Of a stretch of 64,000 nt of DNA, positions 41,485 through 49,051 are shown one piece after another (positions within the stretch are counted from its first letter, which is position 1; the number at the start of each line of letters is the position of its first letter). Below the pieces are notes generated by a model. That model made no database searches. It was not told the DNA's origin and saw only the letters and a program-made list of their open reading frames with translations. The translations under genes and the position numbers were made by a program. Source of the DNA: Chryseobacterium daecheongense (GTDB lineage Bacteria > Bacteroidota > Bacteroidia > Flavobacteriales > Weeksellaceae). The stretch is from assembly GCA_027920525.1 (NCBI GenBank), contig CP115858.1:3782001-3846000 (forward strand), given 5' to 3'.

Positions 41485-43287
41485 TTATTCTCCGACAATA
41501 ATGTTGTGAAGATTCTGTTTTAAAGTTTCTAGATGAGCTTTCTTCTCATCAATCGTGTTGAACGTATCTGCTAAAAGAGGATTGTCCCTTGAAGGTTTAT
41601 TGAAGAATGAAAGGTTGTTCTCTAATTTAACGATTTCTGATTCCAGGTCAGAGATCTGGCTCTTCATTTTTCTTGCCTTATCGGTTAATTGATTTTCAGA
41701 AAGACCGTCTTCTTTCAACTCCAGTTCATTGATCTTATTCAGCTTTAATTTTTCTCTTAAAGTTTTGTTGAATTCGGAGTTGATAGAGATCTTATCTCTA
41801 GGAACTTTTCCTACATTATTCCATGCTGTTTTTATCGTCTCTATTTTTTCAATACTTCCTTCATCGTTAGAGATCGTTTTCAGCTCTTCAAGAAGCTCTT
41901 TTTTCTGTTTGTAGTTCTCCTTCCAGTTATCTGTAGATGCATTGCTTTTTTCTCTGTAATTATTAAAGAAAGTATTGCAGGCATCACGGAACTCATCCCA
42001 GATCTTGTTGGTCATGCTTTTTGGAACATGGCCGATTTTTTTCCAGTCTTCCTGAAGTTTTTTAAATAATGGAACGGCAATATCCCATTCTTCATTATTC
42101 ATATTGTCCTTGGCAGTCTGGATCAGTTTTAATTTTTCCTCCAGGTTGGTTTGCTGAGAACCCTTCAAAGATTTATAATAATTGTTCTTTGTCGTATTGA
42201 AATTCCTTAGAGTGGTTTTGAAATCATTCCAGTTTTGGTTGGATAACTTTCTTGGAACACTTCCCGTTTTCAAAAACTCTGAACGGAGATCCTCAACTCT
42301 TCTGATGGCATTTTGCCAGTAATTGTGGTTAGGAGTTTCCGCAGGTTCGGATAATTTCTTTATCTCTTCGATAATCTTGTTCTTCTTTTCAAGATTATCA
42401 TTCTGTTCAGTTTCTATGGCTGCGGAAAGTTCAGATTTTCTTTCGTGTATCTTATTCGAAATTTCTTTGAACTCTTCCCATGTTTTTTCACGGAATTCTT
42501 CTGCTACAGGTTCTGCCTCTTCTTTCCAAAGCTTATGAAGATATTGCAGCTCATTCAGCGCTTTTTGAATAACAGGCTCATTTTCCAGTTCTTTAGCACG
42601 GGCAATAATATGCTGTCTTTTTTCAAGATTATGACCATATTCCTGCTCCAGAAATTCTTTATTTAAATCCAGCATTTGATAAAATTGATTCAGATGGTGG
42701 AAATAATTATTGTTAAGGATTTTAAATTCAGATTTTGCTACCTGTCCCGCGTTAGACCAGTCTTCCTTGATCTCGCGGATCGATTTGAATAAATTGGTAT
42801 TGGGTTCGGAATTGGTGTAAAGATTTTTAAGCCTTTCAATGATTCCCTGACGGTGTTCCAGATTCTTTTTTTGTTCTTCCTCCAGTCCTTTCTGGAAATT
42901 GTCATGCTTTTCTCTGAAGATGTTAACCAAAGCCGAAAGCTTGGATTGAGAAGGGTGCTCATAGCTGAAATTTTCAGGAGCATTCCCGGCTTCTACATAT
43001 TCGTGCTTTTTGTCCTCCACTTCATCATGGATGTAATGACTTGCTTTTTCTTTTAACTGGTTGAATTTTTTTACATCCTCGCCCGCATTAGGAGCGTTGA
43101 TGATTTTTTCCATTTCCTTCAATGCATCAGCCAAAGAAATATCAGTATCTGCTTCCTCTTCCAGATGTTCAGCATCATCATGCTGGTTTTCTTCCTGAGG
43201 TACAGTGTTTTCTGAAGTTTCTTCATTTGATCCTTCGATAGAATTTTTACTTTCTTCGTTTTCAGAAAGGTTATTTTCTGTTGTCAT
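41485..43287 (-). CDS. DUF349 domain-containing protein
   Basis: 600 residues, strongly charged and helical. An acidic N-terminus (EESKNSIEGSNEETSEN) is followed by at least six copies of the DUF349 repeat of about 75 residues, recognisable by W-x4-G-x-V or E-x-W patterns: REIKEDWSNAGQVAKSEF, LHKLWKEEAEPVAEEFREKTWEEF, EDLRSEFLKTGSVPRKLSNQNWNDF, QEDWKKIGHVPKSMTNKIWDEF, KTAWNNVGKVPRDKISINSEF. It ends in a coiled coil (QISDLESEIVKLENNLSFF). The family function is unknown in bacteria. Downstream of aroE, upstream of the ribD terminator. Confidence 0.88.
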   Translation of the reverse strand: MTTENNLSENEESKNSIEGSNEETSENTVPQEENQHDDAEHLEEEADTDISLADALKEMEKIINAPNAGEDVKKFNQLKEKASHYIHDEVEDKKHEYVEAGNAPENFSYEHPSQSKLSALVNIFREKHDNFQKGLEEEQKKNLEHRQGIIERLKNLYTNSEPNTNLFKSIREIKEDWSNAGQVAKSEFKILNNNYFHHLNQFYQMLDLNKEFLEQEYGHNLEKRQHIIARAKELENEPVIQKALNELQYLHKLWKEEAEPVAEEFREKTWEEFKEISNKIHERKSELSAAIETEQNDNLEKKNKIIEEIKKLSEPAETPNHNYWQNAIRRVEDLRSEFLKTGSVPRKLSNQNWNDFKTTLRNFNTTKNNYYKSLKGSQQTNLEEKLKLIQTAKDNMNNEEWDIAVPLFKKLQEDWKKIGHVPKSMTNKIWDEFRDACNTFFNNYREKSNASTDNWKENYKQKKELLEELKTISNDEGSIEKIETIKTAWNNVGKVPRDKISINSEFNKTLREKLKLNKINELELKEDGLSENQLTDKARKMKSQISDLESEIVKLENNLSFFNKPSRDNPLLADTFNTIDEKKAHLETLKQNLHNIIVGE

Positions 43288-43362
43288 AGCAAATCTTTTA
43301 TGTGAATGGCGTTTATTATCTGTCGCACGTAGCTAAAAAGCCAATTAATGCACTAATTTATG

Positions 43363-44100
43363 TTATTTTTTTTGAAAATTCCAAATTTCCCAAGCTTTTT
43401 CTGCTTGCTGTTCAAGCATATAATAGCCATTTACAGTCTTTGCTCCTTTTTCCGAAGCATTAATAATGAACTTCGTGTAATTGGGATTGTATATAAGATC
43501 GATGATCAAATGTTCGCGGGAAAGTCCCTCAAATGGGAATTTTAAGCAATCCTCAACATTCGGAAATGTACCTACGGGAGTAGTCTGGATGATCAGCTTG
43601 TGGTTGTTTACTGTTTCTGTATCCAGATTATCAAAATTTAATATAGACTTTCTGGAAACGGTCTGTGAAGAAATGCCATTTTTATCCAATACATATTGTA
43701 CCGCTTTGGCGGCTCCGCCATCACCTAAAATCAATGCTGAAGTATGGTGTGGTTTTTTATGGAGAAGCAGGGTTTTTTCAAATCCGAAAGCATCCGTGTT
43801 ATAACCTGTTTTCTTTCCATCTTCAATTAAAACACAATTTACAGCGCCTATTTTTTCAGCTTCTTCACTCAAGTTGTCCAGATAATTGATGATCTTTTCT
43901 TTATACGGGATGGTCACATTAAAGCCCAGGAGCCCAGGTGTTGAAAACAGGTTTTCAACCTCTTCGATTTCCTGAAGATCAAAAATACTATAGGAGATGC
44001 CTTTCAGCATTAGTTTTTGGAATTTATCTTCAAAGAATTTTTTGGAAAAAGAATAAGAAATATTTCTTCCTATTAAGCCTAATTTTTTATTGGAATCCAT
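43363..44100 (-). CDS. aroE: Shikimate dehydrogenase
   Basis: NADP-dependent reduction of 3-dehydroshikimate to shikimate in aromatic amino acid synthesis. It starts MDSNKKLGLIGRNISYSFS (SYS in place of the usual SHS substrate motif); the catalytic Lys is in NVTIPYKEK and the Asp in GYNTDAFGF. The nucleotide-binding loop is ILGDGGAAKAVQY and the C-terminus is GYYMLEQQAEKAWEIW (Gln near 235). 245 residues is short but complete. A TATTTTTG element ends 4 nt upstream of the ATG, so the mRNA would begin at about the start codon. Confidence 0.93.
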   Translation of the reverse strand: MDSNKKLGLIGRNISYSFSKKFFEDKFQKLMLKGISYSIFDLQEIEEVENLFSTPGLLGFNVTIPYKEKIINYLDNLSEEAEKIGAVNCVLIEDGKKTGYNTDAFGFEKTLLLHKKPHHTSALILGDGGAAKAVQYVLDKNGISSQTVSRKSILNFDNLDTETVNNHKLIIQTTPVGTFPNVEDCLKFPFEGLSREHLIIDLIYNPNYTKFIINASEKGAKTVNGYYMLEQQAEKAWEIWNFQKK

Positions 44101-44104
44101 CTAT

Positions 44105-44112
44105 CAAAAATA
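44105..44112 (-). promoter_or_regulatory. -7 element for aroE directly behind a terminator
   Basis: TATTTTTG on the minus strand, merged with the U-tract of the endonuclease terminator; the ATG begins 5 nt later. The -33 region falls inside the terminator hairpin and has no clean TTG. Confidence 0.5.
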
Positions 44113-44139
44113 AAAAAAAGACCGAACAAATCGGTCTTT
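44113..44139 (-). terminator. Terminator of the endonuclease gene
   Basis: A 9-bp perfect stem (AAAGACCGA with TCGGTCTTT, loop ACAAA) followed on the minus strand by U8. Confidence 0.85.
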
Positions 44140-44161
44140 ATAGATTAAAATATTTTTAAGA

Positions 44162-45949
44162 TTATTCCACAATGAATTTTGCAGAAATGTTGTCGGTTTT
44201 TAGGATGTAATTTCCTTTGGTCAAACCATTTAAATGAATTCTGTTAGAATTTTTGAATGGATTGTTAATCACCCGGATCAGTTTTCCCGACAGATCATAA
44301 ATCTCTGCTTTGGAAATTTTATTCAGCTGTTCACCTTTTACATAAAGCTCATTATTTGTAACCGGATTAGGATAAACCACAAATGATGATGAATTTTTAG
44401 TGGCATCAACAGTAGCTAATGTTGAATTACATGTCCAGCTAAGATCATCCATAGCGATTCTGTTTGTTGCAGATGATGTTGTGATGATTTTGATCACGGC
44501 ATTTCCGGTAACATTAATATTGCTGATCGTTGTTGTTTGTACGGAAGCGCTGTACGGTATGGTACCGACAAGATTTCCATTGATTTCAACATTCAATGTT
44601 CCGGCTGCTCCACTATACTTCAACTGGGTAGTTAGTGTTAAGCTTTGTACACCTCCTGAAATGGTAGAGCTTGTTAAGACTCCGTTTTTGATCGTGATGG
44701 ATTTTCCATTGATCGTTTCATCCGTTCTTGCAGAGGTAGCATTCCATGTAATTCCATTGCTCGTCCATGTTCTATCGATGTAAGAACTAGGATTAGGAGC
44801 GGTTGGTATGGCATCAAAAGTTTCGGTTCCACAACTTCCTCCTGCCGGTGATGCCAAGGTAGTCCCTTGTGCGATATTGCTTTGAGGAGATGAATTTCCG
44901 CCTGCATCCTTAGCAATTACATAGAAATCATACGTAGTAGACGGAGATAATCCGGAAACCACAGCCGTAGTTCCTGTTACATAAGTTTTGAATGTATTGT
45001 TTGCATAAATATCATAGCCAATTACGCCTATATTGTCTGTTGCTGCCGTCCAGCTCAATGACATGGAGTTAGAAGTAGGGTTGTTGGCTATCAGGTTGGT
45101 CGCTGCTGTTGGCGCCTGGGTATCGATAACCGGAGTTCCCCAGATCAGTGCCACATATTCAGGGTGATCGATATAAGGGTTTCTGTTGTTTTGATAAGCA
45201 TAAGATGCATTGTTTCTTGCAATTTCCTCCGGTGACACCGGATCTGCCGCATGCCATGCCAGCAACTGATTAAGTTCCCAAGATTGAAGCCCCGGGAAAG
45301 GAGAACCTCCCAGAATATTCCCTGTGCTGAAAGTAGAAAGCTGGGCTTCATATCTTGTTACGAAATAAAGGACCATTCTTGCTATATCGCCCTTAAAAGC
45401 ATGGTTAGGTTCAAATACAATACCTGTATATCCCGCGGAAGCAGAACTTCCAAGCTTGGATCCGTTTTGGGAAACGAATGTTGGTACGTCTACAACTCCA
45501 AAAGGGTAATTAGATCTCATGCCGTTCACCTTATAATCTGTAGGGCGTATAAAATGAATGTCAGATTTCATGGGAAGGTTTTCACTGAAAAGACTCTGAG
45601 GGACAATATGCTCTCTGTTGTAGCAGGTTCCTTCAGGTCCATTGTTGCTGCCGCATTGATTGACTATAAAGGTATAGTTATAATTATCCGGTCCCGTAGG
45701 GTTTTCGGAATAGATGTCCAGAACGGTGCCATCCATCTCGTAAAAATTGTCTTTGTCGGTCGATTGATAAGCATCCCAAAGGTCGTTATAGGTATGTTGA
45801 ACATATCCGGTAGAAATAATTTCCTTAAGTTGGGTTTTTAATGAAGGACCGGTTAATCCAACAGCCGAATCATAATAGCCTGCAGGTATTTGTGCTAATG
45901 TATAAAAACAAGCTAATACCAATAAAAAAGAAGATAAAATTCGTTTCAT
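44162..45949 (-). CDS. Secreted endonuclease I-family nuclease with FN3 and T9SS sorting domain
   Basis: Exported nuclease for extracellular DNA or RNA. Signal peptide MKRILSSFLLVLACFYTLAQ. Endonuclease I domain at about residues 30-280: TCYNREHIVPQSLFSE (His-containing active site), MKSDIHFIRPTDYKVNGMRSNYPFG, and GDIARMVLYFVTRY. Fibronectin type III domain about 285-370 (DTQAPTAATNLIAN to SPQSNIAQGTT), a beta-sandwich region 375-505, and a type A T9SS sorting domain (FVVYPNPVTNNELYVKG, IYDLSGKLIRV, KGNYILKTDN...KFIVE). 595 residues. Monocistronic; terminator at 44113-44139. Confidence 0.92.
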   Translation of the reverse strand: MKRILSSFLLVLACFYTLAQIPAGYYDSAVGLTGPSLKTQLKEIISTGYVQHTYNDLWDAYQSTDKDNFYEMDGTVLDIYSENPTGPDNYNYTFIVNQCGSNNGPEGTCYNREHIVPQSLFSENLPMKSDIHFIRPTDYKVNGMRSNYPFGVVDVPTFVSQNGSKLGSSASAGYTGIVFEPNHAFKGDIARMVLYFVTRYEAQLSTFSTGNILGGSPFPGLQSWELNQLLAWHAADPVSPEEIARNNASYAYQNNRNPYIDHPEYVALIWGTPVIDTQAPTAATNLIANNPTSNSMSLSWTAATDNIGVIGYDIYANNTFKTYVTGTTAVVSGLSPSTTYDFYVIAKDAGGNSSPQSNIAQGTTLASPAGGSCGTETFDAIPTAPNPSSYIDRTWTSNGITWNATSARTDETINGKSITIKNGVLTSSTISGGVQSLTLTTQLKYSGAAGTLNVEINGNLVGTIPYSASVQTTTISNINVTGNAVIKIITTSSATNRIAMDDLSWTCNSTLATVDATKNSSSFVVYPNPVTNNELYVKGEQLNKISKAEIYDLSGKLIRVINNPFKNSNRIHLNGLTKGNYILKTDNISAKFIVE

Positions 45950-45998
45950 TATTTAAAAATTGGGTCGCAAAGGTAAAGAAAATACGATCTTACGTATA

Positions 45999-47204
45999 TT
46001 AATTTTTAGTAATATATTCCTTACTTATTTTTGAAAATACCCATGAAATAATGAAGCCGAATAGAGATGCCGTAACGGCTACAATGATATAATTTTTACC
46101 TACGATCTTTACCGGGAACGGCAAAGTTTCGTTGGCTTTAAAAAATTCTGTAAACAATTGGAAATAGCATAATGCTGTCCCCAGAATCAACCCGGAAATA
46201 ATCCCTGATATTACAATAAGGACCCCGGTGTAGAAGTAAATTCTTCTCAGGTGGCTTAACGGGAATCCAAGCGAGATCAGTGATCTGGCCTGTTCTTTTT
46301 TATCCAGTTGCAGAATGATAATGGCTCCTGCCAGGTTAAAGGTCGTGATAAAAATAACCAGTGCGAAGATTAAATAGATGAAAAGCTTTTCTGTATTGAT
46401 CATTTTCCAGAAAGCGGCATTTTCTTCTTCTTTGGTCTTGATATCAATCCCTTTGCCTAAAGTAGAAAGTAATTTACCTTTAACGATATCTGCATTTTCA
46501 GGATTTTTTAATTTGATGACGATCTGGTAGGCTGAATTTTTGGGCAGGTTCAATAGTTGCTCCGTCAATTCTATCGGGGAAATGATGTAACTGTCCAGCT
46601 GATCTTTTCCCGGAAAAATACCGGTCACCAGAATGTCTTTTTTATTATAAATATCATCCTCTTTATTGATGATCCCAAGTCCTGGTTTCGGCATAAAGAT
46701 GGTGGCATAATCCTTTGAAGAAGCCACGGGAATCGAAAGCCTGTTATCCAGTGAATTTTCCATCAATACCTCATTCGAATAATCGAAACTTGGATAGCTG
46801 CCGTAAAATACGTCTTTATTGATGGGATTGACTACGGTGTAAGCTGAATCCACTCCTCTCAGATAGGCAATGTCTCCTTTACCGTTATAATTAATGTATA
46901 CTTTTTCCTCAATGACACGGGAAAAGCTGGTAATATCTTTGTTTTTTTTAAGAAGGTCTTCAATTTTTGGCAGGTTCTTTAAGGTCTTGCCAGCAGAGCT
47001 CTTGATCGTAAGATCCGCATGAAGATTAGAGATGAGGTCCTTATTAAGATCCTCAAGACCCGAGAAAACTGAAATAATGACAAACATTGCAGTAACGGCA
47101 ACCATCATTGCTCCCACGGATAACCATGTGATGAAGGTAACGGCAGTGCTTCCTTTTTTTGCTAAAAGGTATCGGGAAGCAATATAGAATGCAATGTTTT
47201 TCAA
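45999..47204 (-). CDS. LolC/LolE-type ABC transporter permease (FtsX fold)
   Basis: Inner-membrane permease with the MacB/FtsX fold. 401 residues: first transmembrane helix with FYIASRYLLAKKGSTAVTFITWLSVGAMMVAVTAMFVIISVFSGLE (the LolC/E opening, FxxAxRYL), a periplasmic core of about 200 residues, and three C-terminal helices (FIYLIFALVIFITTFNLAGAIIILQLDKKEQARSLISLGFP, VLIVISGIISGLILG, YIIVAVTASLFGFIISW). It likely extracts lipoproteins with an ATPase partner encoded elsewhere. Starts 3 nt after the rbfA stop. Confidence 0.87.
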   Translation of the reverse strand: MKNIAFYIASRYLLAKKGSTAVTFITWLSVGAMMVAVTAMFVIISVFSGLEDLNKDLISNLHADLTIKSSAGKTLKNLPKIEDLLKKNKDITSFSRVIEEKVYINYNGKGDIAYLRGVDSAYTVVNPINKDVFYGSYPSFDYSNEVLMENSLDNRLSIPVASSKDYATIFMPKPGLGIINKEDDIYNKKDILVTGIFPGKDQLDSYIISPIELTEQLLNLPKNSAYQIVIKLKNPENADIVKGKLLSTLGKGIDIKTKEEENAAFWKMINTEKLFIYLIFALVIFITTFNLAGAIIILQLDKKEQARSLISLGFPLSHLRRIYFYTGVLIVISGIISGLILGTALCYFQLFTEFFKANETLPFPVKIVGKNYIIVAVTASLFGFIISWVFSKISKEYITKN

Positions 47205-47207
47205 AAT

Positions 47208-47567
47208 TTATAATACAGGATTGTCTCCCTCGCCTCTTAATTCTTTTTCCAGTTTTTCAACATCATCAAGAGAAGTGTCAAGGTAGAAACTAAGCTGTGG
47301 AATGATACGAACTTGTTTAGCCATTTTCTGGCCAATGAAATTTCTGTACTGAGGTTTGTTCTCCTCAATCTCCTTCATAATATCTGAACGGAATTCCTGA
47401 GGGAAAATACTTAAGTAGATCTTTGCTATTCCCAGGTCTGCGGTTACTTTAACATCTGAAACAGAAACCAAAATGTTCTGTTTGCTGTCAGCTGCCTGTT
47501 TGCGGAATAATTCTGCAAAATCTTCCTGTATAATCTGTGCTACTTTTCTTTGTCTGTTACTTTCCAT
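47208..47567 (-). CDS. rbfA: Ribosome-binding factor A
   Basis: KH-like 30S maturation factor. 119 residues. Conserved start RQRKVAQIIQEDFAELF, then VTADLGIAKIYLSIFP and the family's IRKxxAxxLxxRxxPxLxF-like segment (IGQKMAKQVRIIPQLSFYLD). It is followed with only 3 nt by the permease gene. A TAAATTTG element 9 nt upstream of the ATG makes the transcript nearly leaderless. Confidence 0.93.
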   Translation of the reverse strand: MESNRQRKVAQIIQEDFAELFRKQAADSKQNILVSVSDVKVTADLGIAKIYLSIFPQEFRSDIMKEIEENKPQYRNFIGQKMAKQVRIIPQLSFYLDTSLDDVEKLEKELRGEGDNPVL

Positions 47568-47575
47568 AATTTATG

Positions 47576-47583
47576 CAAATTTA
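47576..47583 (-). promoter_or_regulatory. -7 element of rbfA
   Basis: TAAATTTG on the minus strand; the ATG at 47567 is 8 nt downstream. No TTG at the -33 spacing. Confidence 0.45.
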
Positions 47584-47658
47584 GTACTTTTGTTTGAATT
47601 GCTCATTTGAAATGTAATGGGTATTTCAAATTTACGATTTAATTATAGTATTTTATTT

Positions 47659-48057
47659 ATGAAGTTAGAACATATCGGCATTGCCGTAAAATCTTTAGGG
47701 GTTTCCGATGAACTTTTTGAAAAGCTTTTAGGAAAACCTTCCTACAAAAAAGAAACCGTAGAAAGGGAAGGAGTAGTGACCTCGTTTTATGGAACCGGTG
47801 AAAGCAAAATCGAGCTTCTTGAAGCCAGCAACCCTGAAAGTCCGATCTCAAAATTCATCGATAAAAAGGGAGAGGGCATCCATCACCTGGCTTTTGGTGT
47901 TGAAAATATCGTCGAAGAAGTAAAAAGATTAAAAAAAGAAGGTTTTCAATTTATCTCCGAAGAGCCGAAAGAAGGTGCTGATAACAAATTAGTTGTATTC
48001 CTTCATCCTAAATCCACCAACGGAGTGCTCGTAGAACTTTGTCAAGAAAAGTCATAA
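47659..48057 (+). CDS. mce: Methylmalonyl-CoA epimerase
   Basis: Glyoxalase/VOC-fold enzyme interconverting (R)- and (S)-methylmalonyl-CoA in propionate metabolism. It starts MKLEHIGIAVKSLG, with His5 as metal ligand; KIELLEAS, GIHHLAFGVENI (second His) and VLVELCQEKS (Glu) follow. 132 residues is normal. The in-frame ATG at 47617 would add 14 unrelated residues; the one at 47659 fits the family start. A TACTTTTG match at 47585-47592 may be its -7 element. Confidence 0.93.
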   Translation: MKLEHIGIAVKSLGVSDELFEKLLGKPSYKKETVEREGVVTSFYGTGESKIELLEASNPESPISKFIDKKGEGIHHLAFGVENIVEEVKRLKKEGFQFISEEPKEGADNKLVVFLHPKSTNGVLVELCQEKS

Positions 48058-48063
48058 AAAGTT

Positions 48064-48092
48064 TTGTAGTGAAAGAAATTTTACTATTTTTG
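48064..48092 (+). promoter_or_regulatory. Promoter of the tRNA gene
   Basis: TTG at 48064-48066, 18-nt spacer, TATTTTTG at 48085-48092; tRNA begins 27 nt downstream. Confidence 0.55.
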
Positions 48093-48119
48093 CAAGCACA
48101 AAATTTAACCAAGTTTTGA

Positions 48120-48193
48120 GGTCCTATAGCTCAGTTGGTTAGAGCACCTGACTCATAATCAGGTGGTCCCTGGTTCGAGCCCAGGTGGGACCA
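48120..48193 (+). tRNA. tRNA with CAU anticodon (tRNA-Met, or lysidine-type tRNA-Ile2)
   Basis: A complete cloverleaf can be folded: acceptor GGTCCTA with TGGGACC (one wobble), D arm with AGCTCAGTTGGTTAGAGC, anticodon stem CCTGA/TCAGG with loop CTCATAA, and T arm with GGTTCGAGCC. The discriminator is A; CCA is not encoded. The acceptor with CC at positions 4-5 resembles tRNA-Ile2 of other bacteria more than elongator tRNA-Met, but I cannot decide. It is not an initiator by its D-arm features. The 3' end is the attachment site of the island that follows, with an exact 13-bp copy at 55604. Confidence 0.92.
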
Positions 48194-48194
48194 C
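48182..48194 (+). repeat. Left attachment repeat (attL-like), inside the tRNA 3' end
   Basis: CAGGTGGGACCAC occurs here as the end of the tRNA T arm and acceptor stem, and again at 55604-55616. Thirteen identical bases in direct orientation at the two ends of an AT-rich region mark a tRNA-targeted integration. Confidence 0.85.
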
Positions 48195-48208
48195 TACAAA
48201 AACTCGAC

Positions 48209-48234
48209 AAGCCCCTATTCATGGGGCTTTTTTA
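48209..48234 (+). terminator. Terminator of the tRNA transcript
   Basis: AAGCCCC and GGGGCTT form a 7-bp stem (loop TATTCAT) followed by T6. By the att model it came with the island, replacing the original downstream sequence. Confidence 0.8.
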
Positions 48235-48499
48235 TTTCCCAAAATCACAACGCTGAAATATACGCTTAAACTTTCTCGGAAAAGCCTTGCTGGATTGACT
48301 TTTCAAGAATATGGTTCTATTTTAAAATAAAAATTAAAATGACTTTGTGATTTCAAAATTACAGAAGTTATTCTCCTGCTTTATATCTGTATTGCCTTTG
48401 CCTAAAGAGATTGAGAAAATTTCCATTTTCGTCAATCTCCGATATCCCTTCAGATTCCACCAAATATTTTTATCTTAGTTCTTCCGAAAGCCCTGTTTT
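48235..48499. other. Left end of the island without a gene
   Basis: 265 bp with no convincing reading frame, of intermediate base composition. It contains ACGCTTAAAC (48262-48271), repeated at 55488-55497 near the right end, possibly integrase arm sites. I see no clear promoter for the following operon. Confidence 0.4.
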
Positions 48500-49051
48500 A
48501 TGACTGAATATGATTTAACAGAAATTCCGATCAAATCTTCGGTAAAGATATTTAGATTTTTAAATTACTTTTTAGAGAAGAAAAATCTTGATCCTGCATA
48601 CTTTGAAAGTAATCTGAATAAGTTTTCCGAAGAAGAATTATTTTTCCTGTTCAAATATGCTTCAAAGTATTTTGAGTACAATGAAGGGAGTTTCTTATTT
48701 AACTGGGTAAAGGAAATCAATTATTTATACGGTTTTGAGGATAGTAAAGATTATCTGGCAGAAATTATTTCTAATGCTGACCAACTTATCACTATAATAA
48801 CAGATCGTGAAATTCTAAAATTTTTGGAGAAAGAATACATACATTTCAAAAAAAGCAAAGAAGCGTATTTTAAATTTGACTTTATCGAACCTGTTAAACA
48901 GAATATTGGAATAGAGGTTAAAAAATATGCTTTAAAAAGATATGACCGTATTCCGTTGTATGTAAATGAAGAACGTTTTAATAGCTTCAAAGAAGACTTT
49001 CTCAATTTTGTTATTTTTATTATAATTATTTATAACCATGGAATTATATAG
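48500..49051 (+). CDS. Small helical protein encoded with the CHAT protease
   Basis: 183 residues, predicted nearly all alpha-helical and soluble, AT-rich coding sequence. I recognise no family. The C-terminus (FNSFKEDFLNFVIFIIIIYNHGII) is hydrophobic but overlaps the next gene, so that part may be shaped by the overlap. Its stop codon lies 14 nt inside the CHAT gene, which makes translational coupling and a joint function likely: a regulator, inhibitor or sensor partner of the protease is the natural inference. First cargo gene of the tRNA island. Confidence 0.65.
   Translation: MTEYDLTEIPIKSSVKIFRFLNYFLEKKNLDPAYFESNLNKFSEEELFFLFKYASKYFEYNEGSFLFNWVKEINYLYGFEDSKDYLAEIISNADQLITIITDREILKFLEKEYIHFKKSKEAYFKFDFIEPVKQNIGIEVKKYALKRYDRIPLYVNEERFNSFKEDFLNFVIFIIIIYNHGII

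Noticed and set aside
48235-48499. Remnant of a broken gene at the left island end
   Set aside because: A short readable stretch exists but matches nothing I know and has no start or conserved motif.
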